This document shows positions 1 to 5,149 of a DNA stretch of 5,258 nt, piece by piece (within the stretch, counting starts at the first letter, position 1; the number at the start of each line of letters is the position of its first letter). This DNA comes from Gammaproteobacteria bacterium (GTDB lineage Bacteria; Pseudomonadota; Gammaproteobacteria; Pseudomonadales; UBA7434): assembly GCA_024280785.1 (NCBI GenBank), contig JAJRPK010000192.1:1-5258 (forward strand). Reading direction: 5' to 3'. Below the pieces are notes generated by a model. It ran no database searches. It saw only the letters and a program-made list of their open reading frames with translations, and had not been told where the DNA came from. The position numbers were made by a program, and so were the translations under genes.

Positions 1-869
1 ACTACTCCCGCCCGACCTTCTTCGGGGGTAAAGAATAAAGCAAAAGACACAAAGCCTTCACTGCCGTGCAATTGGTCCAATACGTTAGCCATACGCTCTC
101 GGGTAGTTAACGGTTCGAGTTTAATTTTATGATGCTCGAACATATCAGCGCGGTGTAAAACGTCACCCAATGCAATAAGTAACTCTTTTAAATCGACATC
201 GGGATTCTCTACGGGGCGATCATCCTCTGGCGGCGCAACCTCAGCAATAAAAATGTCTCGCTCAACCCTTGGCAATTCTTCGATATCTTCGGCCGCCTGT
301 TTAAAGCGCTCGTACTCTTGCAGTCGGCGAAGCAACTGAGCTCTAGGGTCTTCGTCGTCCTCATCGATATCTTGCGAGCGCGGCAACAGCATTCGCGATT
401 TGATTTCAGTCATCATAGCCGCCATCACCAGATATTCAGCCGCAAGCTCAAACTGCATTGAACTCATCAGCCGGACATACTGCATATATTGCTCGGTCAG
501 CTCGGCGACATTAATTTCCAGGATATCAAGGTTCTGCCGCTTAATAAGATAAAGAAGTAGGTCAAACGGCCCCTCAAAAGCCTCGAGAAAAACTTCTAAA
601 GCAGCAGGGGGAATATATAAATCGTTGGGTATCTCGGTGATGAGTTCACCTTGAACCAACGCAAAAGGAAATTCATTTTGCGTTGCAATCGCCGTCGCCC
701 CTAGATCTCGTTCGATTTGCGCTCGCATCTCGATTAAACGAGGCCGGGATATCTGATCTTTTGAGCGCAGCACCACGGCCTGCTCTCCAGCACTGGCTTC
801 TGCGTCGATATCAGTGCTTATAGGCTCTGGTTGAGATTCTTGAGCTTTTTCAACAGAAGGTTCGGACAT
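1..869 (-). CDS. scpA: Segregation and condensation protein A, 5' part (C-terminus off the left edge)
   Basis: ScpA is the kleisin subunit that, with ScpB, bridges the SMC ATPase in chromosome condensation and segregation; it acts on the nucleoid. The frame runs without a stop from the ATG at 869-867 to the left edge, giving 289 codons. Residues 1-60 are an acidic, probably disordered N-terminal extension of the kind seen in pseudomonad ScpA. FALVQGELI (69-77) leads into the kleisin core with FEGPFDLLLYLI (98-109), then LDILEINVAELTEQY (114-128) and the EIKSRMLLP helix (155-163). An acidic linker with DIDEDDEDP (167-175) follows. The C-terminal winged helix begins near 227 and reaches FALFFTPEEG (276-285) before the edge, so about 20-30 residues are probably missing. 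Upstream in frame there is a TGA at 920-918 and no ATG, which fixes the start. The Shine-Dalgarno is weak or distant. It follows yciO after 265 bp; in relatives scpB and rluB come next. Confidence 0.95.
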   Translation of the reverse strand, partial: MSEPSVEKAQESQPEPISTDIDAEASAGEQAVVLRSKDQISRPRLIEMRAQIERDLGATAIATQNEFPFALVQGELITEIPNDLYIPPAALEVFLEAFEGPFDLLLYLIKRQNLDILEINVAELTEQYMQYVRLMSSMQFELAAEYLVMAAMMTEIKSRMLLPRSQDIDEDDEDPRAQLLRRLQEYERFKQAAEDIEELPRVERDIFIAEVAPPEDDRPVENPDVDLKELLIALGDVLHRADMFEHHKIKLEPLTTRERMANVLDQLHGSEGFVSFALFFTPEEGRAGV

Positions 870-874
870 TAAAT

Positions 875-887
875 AGGGGTACCCCTT
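875..887 (-). promoter_or_regulatory. scpA ribosome-binding region inside a palindrome
   Basis: On the scpA strand the only Shine-Dalgarno-like run is AAGGGG (887-882), which ends 12 nt before the ATG; this is longer than the usual 5-9 nt. It overlaps the perfect palindrome GGGGTACCCC (876-885), extendable to AGGGGTACCCCT. In RNA this could form a small 4-bp hairpin that hides the G-run. That it controls scpA translation is inference. Confidence 0.35.
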
Positions 888-970
888 GAATATATGGTCG
901 CCTCGAGGGTCTGGCTTTCAAGCTGATAACGGCGCCAGTGCAACCCGCGGGCACAACTCTGATGGCGTGC

Positions 971-1001
971 ATTATAGCGATAAAGCCATGATTAATGACA
1001 G
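971..1001 (-). promoter_or_regulatory. Candidate sigma70 promoter for scpA
   Basis: Reading the minus strand, a perfect -10 box TATAAT lies at 976-971. The best -35 match is CTGTCA (1001-996; four of six bases) with a long 19-bp spacer. Transcription would start near 964 and give a leader of about 95 nt containing the palindrome CCCGCGGG (944-951). This would give scpA and its downstream genes a promoter separate from that of the PHP gene and yciO. The -10 is strong; the -35 is weak. Confidence 0.4.
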
Positions 1002-1052
1002 TCGATAGAAGTAAATAAAAACAGGAAAGAAGAGGCTGACGCCCGCTAAATA

Positions 1053-1124
1053 CTCAGTAAAGCACTCAATGTAGTGCTCAATGTAGCACTACATATAGCT
1101 GTCAATGTAGCTGTCAATATAGGA
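1053..1124. repeat. Degenerate 12-bp tandem repeat, six units, between yciO and scpA
   Basis: Six consecutive 12-bp units start at 1053, 1065, 1077, 1089, 1101 and 1113. Examples are CTCAATGTAGTG, CTCAATGTAGCA and GTCAATGTAGCT; the common core is TCAATGTAG. The first and fourth units are the most diverged. No base is gained or lost across the 72 bp. The array ends 10 bp from the yciO stop codon, so it lies in the yciO 3' region and upstream of the scpA promoter candidate. Confidence 0.85.
1069..1094. repeat. Perfect 10-bp inverted repeat inside the 12-bp array
   Basis: ATGTAGTGCT (1069-1078) and AGCACTACAT (1085-1094) are exact reverse complements around the 6-nt loop CAATGT. In the yciO transcript this is a stable stem-loop about 40 nt after the stop codon. 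No T-run follows on either strand, so it is not a typical intrinsic terminator; mRNA 3'-end protection or pausing is possible. It arises from substitutions in adjacent repeat units. Confidence 0.7.
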
Positions 1125-1134
1125 GCAGGCGCTA

Positions 1135-1758
1135 TCAAATCTCGAATTCGGCCGTAGAACCCGCACCACGGCGCAAAATTACCGGCACCTCACCGGTTAA
1201 GTCAACGATACTGGTCGCCTCCATGCCGCAGTAACCACCATCAATGACCAGGTCGACCTGCTTTTGCAGCACATCGCGAATTTCGTAAGGGTCGAGCATT
1301 GGCAACTCCTCACCCGGTAAGATCATCGTGACGCTCATCATTGGCTCGCCCAGAGCAGCCAGCAAACTCTGCGCCACCACGTTATCGGGAACCCGCAGGC
1401 CGATTGTCTTGCGCTTTGGGTGCTTTAAACGACGCGGAACTTCTTTGCTCGCCAGCAAAATAAAGGTATAGGGGCCAGGCGTATGACTGCGTAGCGAGCG
1501 AAACGCCGCATTATCCACTTTGGCATACAGAGCCAACTCAGAGAGGTCACGGCAAACCAAGGTAAAATTGTGCTTACTGTCTAACTGCCGAATTTGGCGG
1601 ATTCTTTCAAGTGCTTGCTTATCGCCTATATGACAACCCAGTGCATAGCCCGAGTCTGTAGGGTAAACAATGACCCCTCCGCCTTGAATAATGCTCACCG
1701 CTTGTGTAACAAGCCTTATTTGCGGGTTGTCAGGATGAATTTGAAACAGTTGACTCAT
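1135..1758 (-). CDS. yciO: YciO, Sua5/YrdC/YciO-family protein
   Basis: This is a 207-residue protein of the Sua5/YrdC/YciO fold, which binds nucleotide and RNA. The family includes the enzymes making threonylcarbamoyl-AMP for tRNA t6A37. The sequence follows YciO rather than the essential TsaC: VYPTDSGYALG (31-41), the basic/Asn loop SKHNFTLVCRDL (61-72), PGPYTFIL (94-101), KRKTIGLRVPD (115-125), GEPMMSVT (137-144) and TSIVDLT (182-188). Its length is close to that of E. coli YciO (about 206). YciO is a paralogue that does not simply replace TsaC, and its physiological substrate is unsettled. The start is the ATG at 1758-1756, with only a weak purine-rich site (AAGAACG) upstream. It lies 79 bp after the PHP gene on the same strand, probably in the same transcript, as in many gammaproteobacteria. 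Confidence 0.95.
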   Translation of the reverse strand: MSQLFQIHPDNPQIRLVTQAVSIIQGGGVIVYPTDSGYALGCHIGDKQALERIRQIRQLDSKHNFTLVCRDLSELALYAKVDNAAFRSLRSHTPGPYTFILLASKEVPRRLKHPKRKTIGLRVPDNVVAQSLLAALGEPMMSVTMILPGEELPMLDPYEIRDVLQKQVDLVIDGGYCGMEATSIVDLTGEVPVILRRGAGSTAEFEI

Positions 1759-1837
1759 GGGTTAACGTTCTTGGATAAACAAGGTTAGGGCGAGCAGGGC
1801 GCACCCTATCACAGATGGCAGCGGGCTAGGCTTATAC

Positions 1838-2707
1838 TTATATAGGTCTAGGCAGCCCTTGATTTACCACGGAATCTAACAGCCAAATGGGCCTTGCATC
1901 CGATGGCAGGTCTTTATGGCTGCCTATATCGCACCAGACTTGCTCGGGTGAGTGAAAATCGCTGCCCAGAGAACAGGCTAAGTCGTGCTTTTCGGCCAAC
2001 TTTAGCAATTCCTGGGTTGTCGATTCCTCCTGTGCTCCACTAATTAGCTCTAAACCGTCGCCCCCGGCGGCTTTAAAACCTTGTAACAGCTCGATAAGCC
2101 GAGTACGAGTTAATCGATACTTACTCGGGTGCGCTAACACGGCCACGCCACCACTTTGATGGATAACGCCAATTGCCGTTTCGACAGCAGGCCACTCACA
2201 ATGAACATCGCAGGATTTCCCCGGCCCCAACCATCGCTTGTAGGCTTGTTGCTCTTTCTTACAATAACCTGCGGCTACCAGGTAGCGGGCAAAATGAGGC
2301 CTGCTCAGCAGGCCTCCCTGAGCGATTTCTTTGGCTCCGTCTAATGCACCTGTAACACCTTGCCGCTGCAAACGACGATCAATTTTTTCCGCTCGCAAAT
2401 TGCGGACACTGGCTTGTCCGGCAAGAAATTGATCGAGTGCAGGGTTATCGATATCTAGCCATAAACCCAGCACATGATAGTCGCGTCGTCCCAAGCTAGC
2501 GGTTATTTCGACTCCCGGCACCAACTGTACCTCGGTAGCAAAATTCCCGGCCGCCAGTGCGCTTTGCAGTTCACGAACCCCCGCCACAGTATCGTGGTCT
2601 GTTAACGCCAAATATTTCACTCCGCGAAGTCCTGCGCGCGCCAATAACTCCTCAGGGCTTAACAAGCCATCGGATGCATTGCTATGCGTGTGTAAATCAA
2701 AGATCAT
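1838..2707 (-). CDS. rnm: PHP-domain phosphoesterase, RNase AM (YciV) type
   Basis: This is a 289-residue metal-dependent phosphoesterase of the PHP family. Its closest known relatives are E. coli RNase AM (YciV/Rnm, about 293 residues), a 5'-to-3' exoribonuclease maturing rRNA 5' ends, and a 3',5'-nucleotide bisphosphate phosphatase. All PHP metal-binding motifs are visible: DLHTHSNASDG (4-14; H6, H8, D13), LTDHDT (35-40; H38), PGVEIT (64-69; E67), H78 in RDYHVLG, RPHFA (136-140), LAHPSKY (191-197; H193) and GSDFHSP (248-254; D250, H252). The site therefore looks intact and catalytically competent. The start is the ATG at 2707-2705; an in-frame TAA at 2716-2714 rules out an upstream start. 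No good Shine-Dalgarno precedes it. It is divergent from ispZ across 519 bp that include a 12-bp repeat array and a candidate promoter. Confidence 0.93.
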   Translation of the reverse strand: MIFDLHTHSNASDGLLSPEELLARAGLRGVKYLALTDHDTVAGVRELQSALAAGNFATEVQLVPGVEITASLGRRDYHVLGLWLDIDNPALDQFLAGQASVRNLRAEKIDRRLQRQGVTGALDGAKEIAQGGLLSRPHFARYLVAAGYCKKEQQAYKRWLGPGKSCDVHCEWPAVETAIGVIHQSGGVAVLAHPSKYRLTRTRLIELLQGFKAAGGDGLELISGAQEESTTQELLKLAEKHDLACSLGSDFHSPEQVWCDIGSHKDLPSDARPIWLLDSVVNQGLPRPI

Positions 2708-2825
2708 TGGTGTTTAATATCCATGTTTTACTCCATGCGCGCTTGGCTATACCCTTAGCTATGTCCATAACTATTTCCATAACTTTTCCCATAACTACGC
2801 CCTTAACTATGCGCCTTATTACCAT
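2697..2825 (-). other. Possible upstream ORF made by the 12-bp repeat, overlapping the rnm start
   Basis: On the rnm mRNA strand an ATG at 2825-2823 opens a 42-codon frame through the 12-bp array, ending at TGA 2699-2697, which is 11 nt inside rnm in another frame. Because each unit is 12 nt, the frame reads as tetrapeptides such as GVVM, GKVM, EIVM and DIAK. A second in-frame ATG at 2792-2790 has AAGGGCG upstream with 8 nt between AAGG and ATG; initiation there would give 31 residues. Translation could couple to, or interfere with, rnm, whose own Shine-Dalgarno is poor. The open frame may be only a by-product of a repeat whose length is a multiple of three. Confidence 0.22.
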
Positions 2826-2833
2826 AACTTTTT
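2741..2833. repeat. Degenerate 12-bp tandem repeat, about eight units, upstream of rnm
   Basis: Units of 12 bp start at 2741, 2753, 2765, 2777, 2789 and 2801. A partial 9-bp unit (2813-2821) follows, then a full unit at 2822-2833. Clear members are CCATAACTATTT, CCATAACTTTTC, CCATAACTACGC and CCATAACTTTTT; the core is CCATAACT. The outer left units are more diverged. CCATG-led units at 2721 and 2733 may be an older, out-of-phase extension. On the rnm strand the core is AGTTATGG, so each conserved unit carries an ATG, and the CCTT-led units carry AAGG. The array lies between the rnm start and its candidate promoter, hence in the 5' leader. Confidence 0.9.
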
Positions 2834-2849
2834 AACCATGAAAGAAGCC

Positions 2850-2878
2850 ATTTTAAGCCGGGTTAAACCTATACTCAA
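2850..2878 (-). promoter_or_regulatory. Candidate sigma70 promoter for rnm-yciO
   Basis: On the minus strand TTGAGT (2878-2873; four of six bases) and TAAAAT (2855-2850; five of six) are separated by exactly 17 bp. A start near 2843 would give a leader of about 136 nt that begins just before, and contains all of, the 12-bp repeat array. This is the best-spaced promoter-like pair in the gap. Confidence 0.5.
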
Positions 2879-3093
2879 TAATGGGCGCCGCGTACTTTCA
2901 GGCCGATAGGTGATGCGGCACAATATATTGCAAATATATATCGAAAATACGATGTAGACATTTAATTCTAGCTGCGGCTCGACGAAGCGCACTTAAAATA
3001 GCAAAATAGCCATGGATATTTGGCGGATTCTCAATGACATCAGCATACCGACCAGTAATAATGTGACAGTCTTCAAACTTTTACCATAGCCAC

Positions 3094-3119
3094 GGCAGAT
3101 TTCTCACGTAAAATCTGCC
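3094..3119. other. Stem-loop in the ispZ upstream region
   Basis: GGCAGATTT (3094-3102) pairs perfectly with AAATCTGCC (3111-3119) around an 8-nt loop. A one-base bulge would allow two more pairs. Only a short GTTTGT follows on the plus strand and no T-run follows on the minus strand, so terminator function is weak at best. It lies 108 bp before ispZ and could be a leader element. Confidence 0.45.
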
Positions 3120-3226
3120 CGTTTGTCGACGGCCAAATGAGTTCAGGGCTATATTAACGTGGGCTCAGGGCGGTAAGGAAATCGAATCAAAGCTATATCG
3201 AATTAAGGCAATAAAACAGGAAACTC

Positions 3227-3814
3227 ATGCGACAGCTTTTAGAACTTATCCCCATCGTGCTATTTTTTATCGCCTACAAGATGGACGGCGAAGTAATTCA
3301 ATTATTAGGCTTTAGCTACGAATTTGACGGCATTTTTTCTGCTACAGCGGTGTTAATGATTGCGACAACCCTTCAAGTAGCCATTACCTGGCTTCTTACC
3401 CGGGAAATTGACAAAAAACTGATCTGGCTATTTATCGCCGTTACGGTCTTTGGCGCCGCCACGTTAATCCTGCGCAACGAGTTGTTCATCCAATGGAAAC
3501 CCACCATTTTTAACTGGGTTCTAGCGGCGGTGTTTATTAGCAACCTTCTAATGAGCAAAAAAACATTATTAGAGCGAATGCTAGGAGAACAAATCGACTT
3601 GCCCAAACATGCTTGGATACGGTTAAGCCAGCTGTGGATAGGAAACTTTCTAATCGTTGGAGGCCTGAATATTTTTGTCGCATATACTTACAGCCAAGAC
3701 ACCTGGGTAAACTATAAAATGTATAGTGCTATAGGCTTCACGGTTGCGCTAATGGTTGCCACCATGTTCGTCGTAATACCGCATATAAAACACCAAACCG
3801 ATCCGACCGAGTAG
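3227..3814 (+). CDS. ispZ: Inner-membrane protein IspZ/YciB (septation protein A)
   Basis: This is a 195-residue polytopic inner-membrane protein of the YciB/IspZ family. Members have been linked to cell division, envelope integrity and contacts with divisome and elongasome proteins; no enzymatic reaction is established. Hydrophobic segments lie at about 3-17, 37-57, 65-82, 94-109, 136-155 and 166-186. Family signatures are the N-terminal LLELIPIVLFFIAYK (4-18), FIQWKPTIFNW (87-97), the LLERMLGEQIDLP loop (114-126) and DTWVNYKMYS (158-167). E. coli YciB has about 179 residues; most of the extra length is a loop at about 20-35. The start is well supported by AGGA with 5 nt to the ATG. It is divergent from rnm and 214 bp upstream of yciI. 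Neighbouring ispZ and yciI is common in gammaproteobacteria, but this gap leaves co-transcription open. Confidence 0.95.
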   Translation: MRQLLELIPIVLFFIAYKMDGEVIQLLGFSYEFDGIFSATAVLMIATTLQVAITWLLTREIDKKLIWLFIAVTVFGAATLILRNELFIQWKPTIFNWVLAAVFISNLLMSKKTLLERMLGEQIDLPKHAWIRLSQLWIGNFLIVGGLNIFVAYTYSQDTWVNYKMYSAIGFTVALMVATMFVVIPHIKHQTDPTE

Positions 3815-3850
3815 CTACCGGGAAAATAAACCTCAGCCAGCCACTTAATT

Positions 3851-3874
3851 AACAACGTAACCAGCAACGTAAAT
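3851..3874. repeat. Two-unit 12-bp direct repeat after ispZ
   Basis: AACAACGTAACC (3851-3862) is followed directly by AGCAACGTAAAT (3863-3874); 8 of 12 bases match, including the block CAACGTAA. Alone it could be chance, but it has the same 12-bp period as the other arrays in the window. Confidence 0.5.
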
Positions 3875-3931
3875 AGAAAAACAATACCCTGTGAAGCCTG
3901 GATTCCGGAGCAATGACATGAGTCCTTTACC

Positions 3932-3968
3932 GACGTGCTACATGACGTACTACATGACGTGCATACAT
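3932..3968. repeat. Three-unit 12-bp tandem repeat upstream of yciI
   Basis: GACGTGCTACAT (3932-3943), GACGTACTACAT (3944-3955) and GACGTGCATACAT (3956-3968, one extra base) lie head to tail. The GCTACATGAC junction resembles the minus-strand form of the array at 1053-1124 (GCTACATTGA). The array lies 60 bp before the yciI start. Confidence 0.8.
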
Positions 3969-3971
3969 AAT
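3942..3971 (+). promoter_or_regulatory. Candidate yciI promoter overlapping the 12-bp repeat
   Basis: ATGACG (3942-3947; four of six matches to TTGACA) and CATAAT (3966-3971; five of six to TATAAT) are separated by 18 bp. The -35 box is formed by a repeat junction, so copy number would alter promoter geometry. A transcript would start near 3978, about 50 nt before yciI. Match quality is modest. Confidence 0.3.
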
Positions 3972-4028
3972 GCAGAACAGAACGCTTTTAACTCAATAAA
4001 TAATGACTACATTGGATCTTAATAAATT

Positions 4029-4328
4029 ATGTATTACGCCGTAATTAGCGAAGATGTCGCTGACAGCCTGCCATTGCGAAAGCAGGCACGTAGCGCGCAT
4101 ATTGCTCGATTAGAAACGCTGAAAGAACAAGGTCGATTGCTAGTTGCGGGGCCACACCCGGCCATTGATTGCTCTGACCCTGGCGAAGCTGGATTCACCG
4201 GCAGTCTGGTTATTGCTCAATTTAACGATTTGTCCGAGGCACAAGCTTGGGCTGATGACGATCCCTATGTCGCCGCAGGCGTCTATCAACAAGTCACCGT
4301 CAAACCGTACAACAAGGTGTTGCCATGA
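4029..4328 (+). CDS. yciI: YciI-family protein
   Basis: This 99-residue cytoplasmic protein has the dimeric alpha-beta barrel (ferredoxin-like) YCII fold. It aligns along its whole length with E. coli YciI (about 98 residues). Visible signatures are RSAHIARLETL (21-31) with the conserved His24, GRLLVAGPHPAID (35-47), DPGEAGFTGSLVIAQF (50-65), AQAWADDDPYVAAGVY (71-86) and VKPYNKV (91-97). The conserved His and Asp residues suggest an enzymatic role, but the substrate is unknown for the family. The start matches the homologue N-terminus, although only a weak, distant GGAT precedes it. Its stop overlaps the next start (ATGA), so the two genes are probably co-translated. An AAGG at 4314-4317, inside the last codons, serves the downstream gene. 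Confidence 0.95.
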   Translation: MYYAVISEDVADSLPLRKQARSAHIARLETLKEQGRLLVAGPHPAIDCSDPGEAGFTGSLVIAQFNDLSEAQAWADDDPYVAAGVYQQVTVKPYNKVLP

Positions 4329-5101
4329 AATCACTCACTACATTGCCTAATACTCTTTTTGCTTCTGGTTTGGCTTCCCGCAATGTTTCTCGTAATGCCT
4401 CTCGTAATGTAAGTGGCGCGTTGAACTCTCTTTTATTTGCCGTGCTTCTAAGCACCGGTCTAAGCATGAGCCTTAACAGCCATGCTGAAGAAAAAACCGT
4501 TTATATTTCAGATGTATTTTATGTCCCTCTACACAGTGGCAAAAGCACCAAACACCGAATCATTCATAGAGGGCTCAAAAGTGGCTATCAACTAACGCTA
4601 TTAAAAGTTGACGAAAAAGCGGGCTTTAGCCACGTAAGAACAGCCAAAGGGACTGAGGGATGGATTCAGAATCAATTTTTGTCTTCAACGCCCATTGCAA
4701 GAATATTGTTAAATAAATCTCAGCAAAGACAGCGGCAACTTGAAGCGAAACTAACATCATTGCAAACAAGCAACACCACGATTAGTAAAACAAGTAATGA
4801 CACCCAACAACAGCTAAAACGAATTACCAGAAAGAATCAAACCTTGACCAGTGAACTCGCCAGCATTAAAAAAATATCCGCCAACGCAATCGTACTCGAT
4901 TCAAATAACCGCGATTTGTTACAAAAAAATGAAATGCTAAAGATTGAAATTGCCGAACTACAAGCAGATAACGCCAGGCTAGGCGACAAAAGTGATAAAG
5001 CGTGGTTTGTTCGCGGTATTATGGCCGTCTTTATGGGCGCCTTGCTGTCTGTGTTGCTGCCTCGGCTAAAGCCAAAACCAAGGTCGCGCGAATGGGTTTA
5101 G
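4325..5101 (+). CDS. Exported SH3-domain, coiled-coil membrane protein (YgiM type)
   Basis: This 258-residue protein has the layout of E. coli YgiM (about 206 residues) and the bacterial SH3-domain protein family. A signal peptide has an unusually long n-region (1-32), a hydrophobic core (33-50) and probable cleavage after SHA (52-54). An SH3b domain follows at about 57-120 (VYISDVFYVPLHSG through EGWIQNQFLS). A Gln/Lys/Leu-rich coiled coil spans about 128-220, then a transmembrane helix (about 228-247), and a basic tail (KPKPRSREWV) like the basic YgiM C-terminus. The SH3 domain should face the periplasm, perhaps binding cell wall; ligand and role are not established. The start overlaps the yciI stop (ATGA) and has AAGG 7 nt upstream. 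Residues 19-30 are a tetrapeptide repeat encoded by a 12-bp DNA repeat. Hydrophobic and SH3 regions look intact. Confidence 0.88.
   Translation: MKSLTTLPNTLFASGLASRNVSRNASRNVSGALNSLLFAVLLSTGLSMSLNSHAEEKTVYISDVFYVPLHSGKSTKHRIIHRGLKSGYQLTLLKVDEKAGFSHVRTAKGTEGWIQNQFLSSTPIARILLNKSQQRQRQLEAKLTSLQTSNTTISKTSNDTQQQLKRITRKNQTLTSELASIKKISANAIVLDSNNRDLLQKNEMLKIEIAELQADNARLGDKSDKAWFVRGIMAVFMGALLSVLLPRLKPKPRSREWV
4379..4414. repeat. Three-unit 12-bp repeat coding RN(V/A)S in the signal-peptide n-region
   Basis: CGCAATGTTTCT, CGTAATGCCTCT and CGTAATGTAAGT are consecutive 12-bp units, each coding Arg-Asn-(Val/Ala)-Ser at residues 19-30. They add three arginines to the n-region of the exported SH3 protein without changing frame. 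Both Ser codons AGT and TCT occur, so the units are already diverged. Confidence 0.85.
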
Positions 5102-5149
5102 GTGCTATATTACTCTACACTCACACTAAATTTTGGCGATAAAGATTAG

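Larger units (their letters stand above)
2834..3226. other. Divergent rnm-ispZ intergenic region without a confident gene
   Basis: Together with the repeat array this makes a 519-bp gap. I see the minus-strand promoter candidate for rnm (2850-2878), an AT-rich patch (about 2921-2975) with the palindrome CAATATATTG, a 9-bp stem-loop (3094-3119) and the ispZ Shine-Dalgarno AGGA (3218-3221). A -10-like TATATT (3150-3155) precedes ispZ, but no -35 box sits at normal spacing, so the ispZ promoter is not resolved. Tiny open frames exist (plus strand 2838-2909, 23 codons; 3012-3089, 25 codons) without good ribosome-binding sites, so I do not call them as genes. Confidence 0.6.

Noticed and set aside
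1594..1788. Plus-strand 64-codon frame
   Set aside because: Antisense to yciO, which has all its family motifs; a shadow frame.
2156..2355. Two overlapping plus-strand frames of about 60 codons
   Set aside because: Both are antisense to the middle of rnm and overlap each other in different frames.
2741..2833. CRISPR array
   Set aside because: Period is only 12 bp, units are degenerate and contiguous with no spacers, and no cas genes are present.
2557..2835. Plus-strand 92-codon open frame rich in Ile/Thr
   Set aside because: It is antisense to the start of the intact rnm gene, and its last third is the 12-bp array read through; no family resemblance and no ribosome-binding site.
2838..2909. 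23-codon plus-strand ORF (beginning MKEAILSR) after the repeat array
   Set aside because: No Shine-Dalgarno, overlaps the minus-strand promoter candidate, and short frames of this size are expected by chance.
3094..3119. Intrinsic terminator
   Set aside because: The stem is good, but neither strand has a T-run after it, and no gene ends immediately upstream on either strand.
3373..3606. Minus-strand 77-codon frame
   Set aside because: Antisense to ispZ membrane segments; no start signal or recognisable domain.
4140..4350. Frames on both strands overlapping yciI
   Set aside because: yciI matches its family end to end in another frame; these are shadows.
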